Part shown: in pieces, positions 63,567-64,000 of the stretch | Position numbering within the stretch: position 1 is the first letter of the stretch | Layout of the letters: each line of letters begins with the position of its first letter | Source of the DNA: an uncultured Pelagibacteraceae bacterium | GTDB taxonomy: Bacteria; Pseudomonadota; Alphaproteobacteria; Pelagibacterales; Pelagibacteraceae | Assembly: GCA_902593845.1 (NCBI GenBank) | Contig: CACJJV010000008.1 | Span: forward strand, 1 to 64,000 | Direction: 5' to 3' | Length of the DNA stretch: 64,000 nucleotides | Program-made: the position numbers and the translations under genes | Notes under the pieces: generated by a model | What the model was told of the DNA's origin: nothing | The model's database searches: none | What the model saw: only the letters and a program-made list of their open reading frames with translations

Positions 63567-64000
63567 CTATAGTATCTGGCTCAGAAAAAGTTTAGTCCTA
63601 TCACTCTTAGGATTAGCAAAAAATTCCTTAGTATTCGCTTTTTCTACTATCATTCCCTCATCCATAAATATCATTTGATCAGCAACTTCTTTAGCAAAAC
63701 CCATTTCATGAGTTACAACAATCATAGTCATACCTTGTTTTGCAAGATTTACCATTACATCAAGCACTTCTTTGATCATTTCTGGGTCTAAAGCAGATGT
63801 AGGTTCATCAAAAAGCATTATTTTTGGCTCCATACATAAAGCTCTTGCTATTGCAGCTCTTTGTTGTTGTCCTCCAGATAATTGGCCTGGATATTTTTGT
63901 GCTTGATCAAGAATTTGTACTCTTTCTAAATGTTTTAATGCAAGTTCTTCCGCTTCTTTTTTTGGCATTTTTTTTACCCAAATAGGAGCTAATGTACAAT
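63567..64000 (-). CDS. Amino-acid ABC transporter ATP-binding protein (partial)
   Basis: The gene continues beyond the window, so its 5' part is missing; the ATG at 63968 is internal because the frame upstream encodes TLAPIWVKK. Seen: [19 protein letters not shown] (signature), [15 protein letters not shown] (Walker B), [19 protein letters not shown] (switch His) and [18 protein letters not shown] at the end. This is the polar or general L-amino-acid (GlnQ/AapP) group. The subgroup AapP is inferred from the match to APIWV and SAR11 biology. Confidence 0.92.
   Translation of the reverse strand, partial: CTLAPIWVKKMPKKEAEELALKHLERVQILDQAQKYPGQLSGGQQQRAAIARALCMEPKIMLFDEPTSALDPEMIKEVLDVMVNLAKQGMTMIVVTHEMGFAKEVADQMIFMDEGMIVEKANTKEFFANPKSDRTKLFLSQIL

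Overview
The window is a gene-dense, strongly AT-rich (roughly 70% by eye) chromosomal segment. It looks like a streamlined marine alphaproteobacterium of the SAR11 clade (Pelagibacterales). Reasons: intergenic gaps are usually 0-50 bases, with many 1, 4 or 8 base start/stop overlaps and few Shine-Dalgarno sites. The block orders are alphaproteobacterial: mltB-rlpA-dac-tmk-holB-metG-tatD, secF-secD-yajC-serS-tatC-tatB-tatA-scpB-scpA-nagZ-argS-dgt, and znuA/znuCB-zur. All seven tRNAs carry an encoded CCA. The species assignment is inference.

Layout. 1-2954: rpsI, argC, a 53-residue lipoprotein and hom. 2954-10155: an accessory-looking region with an AEC permease, a frameshifted EamA permease, a 460-base non-coding stretch, a short alkyltransferase, a GC-rich non-coding island, a small membrane ORF, and a tyrosine recombinase with a 15-base inverted repeat directly before its start codon. 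It ends in a glycosyltransferase pair and a GIY-YIG protein whose start lies two bases from the 3' end of tRNA-Glu. 10158-12585: tRNA-Glu, glpX, an SbmA/BacA-like transporter, an NDUFS4-like complex I protein and tRNA-Pro. 12679-14866: zinc-ribbon protein, nhaA, glutathione peroxidase. 14852-23202: a long minus-strand housekeeping and murein block. 23285-29234: tRNA-Ser, sdhE, recG, DUF502, an M48 protease and a TPR-GT41 glycosyltransferase. 29335-37643: tRNA-Lys, tgt, ppiB, coaD, gyrA, ssb, uvrA. 37688-49072: a PuuD-like membrane protein, then the Sec/Tat/segregation block. 49123-51206: erpA-like, xth, an Ldh2-family dehydrogenase. 51249-54336: the Zur zinc regulon. 54350-56777: small membrane proteins, an aquaporin and a divergent PiT-like permease. 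56844-62708: dgkA, manC, ilvD, valS. 62832-64000: tRNA-Cys, tRNA-Asn, an XRE regulator and the edge of an amino-acid ABC ATPase.

The best candidates for something undescribed are in 4.7-10.2 kb: a recombinase with a core-site-like inverted repeat, a GC-rich island of the kind that marks structured RNAs in AT-rich genomes, and a glycosylation operon fused to a tRNA 3' end. Elsewhere, tatC and an EamA gene are each broken by one extra base in a homopolymer, Tgt lacks two of its expected zinc cysteines, GyrA has Gln at the quinolone position 83 equivalent, and two Zur boxes control zinc uptake.
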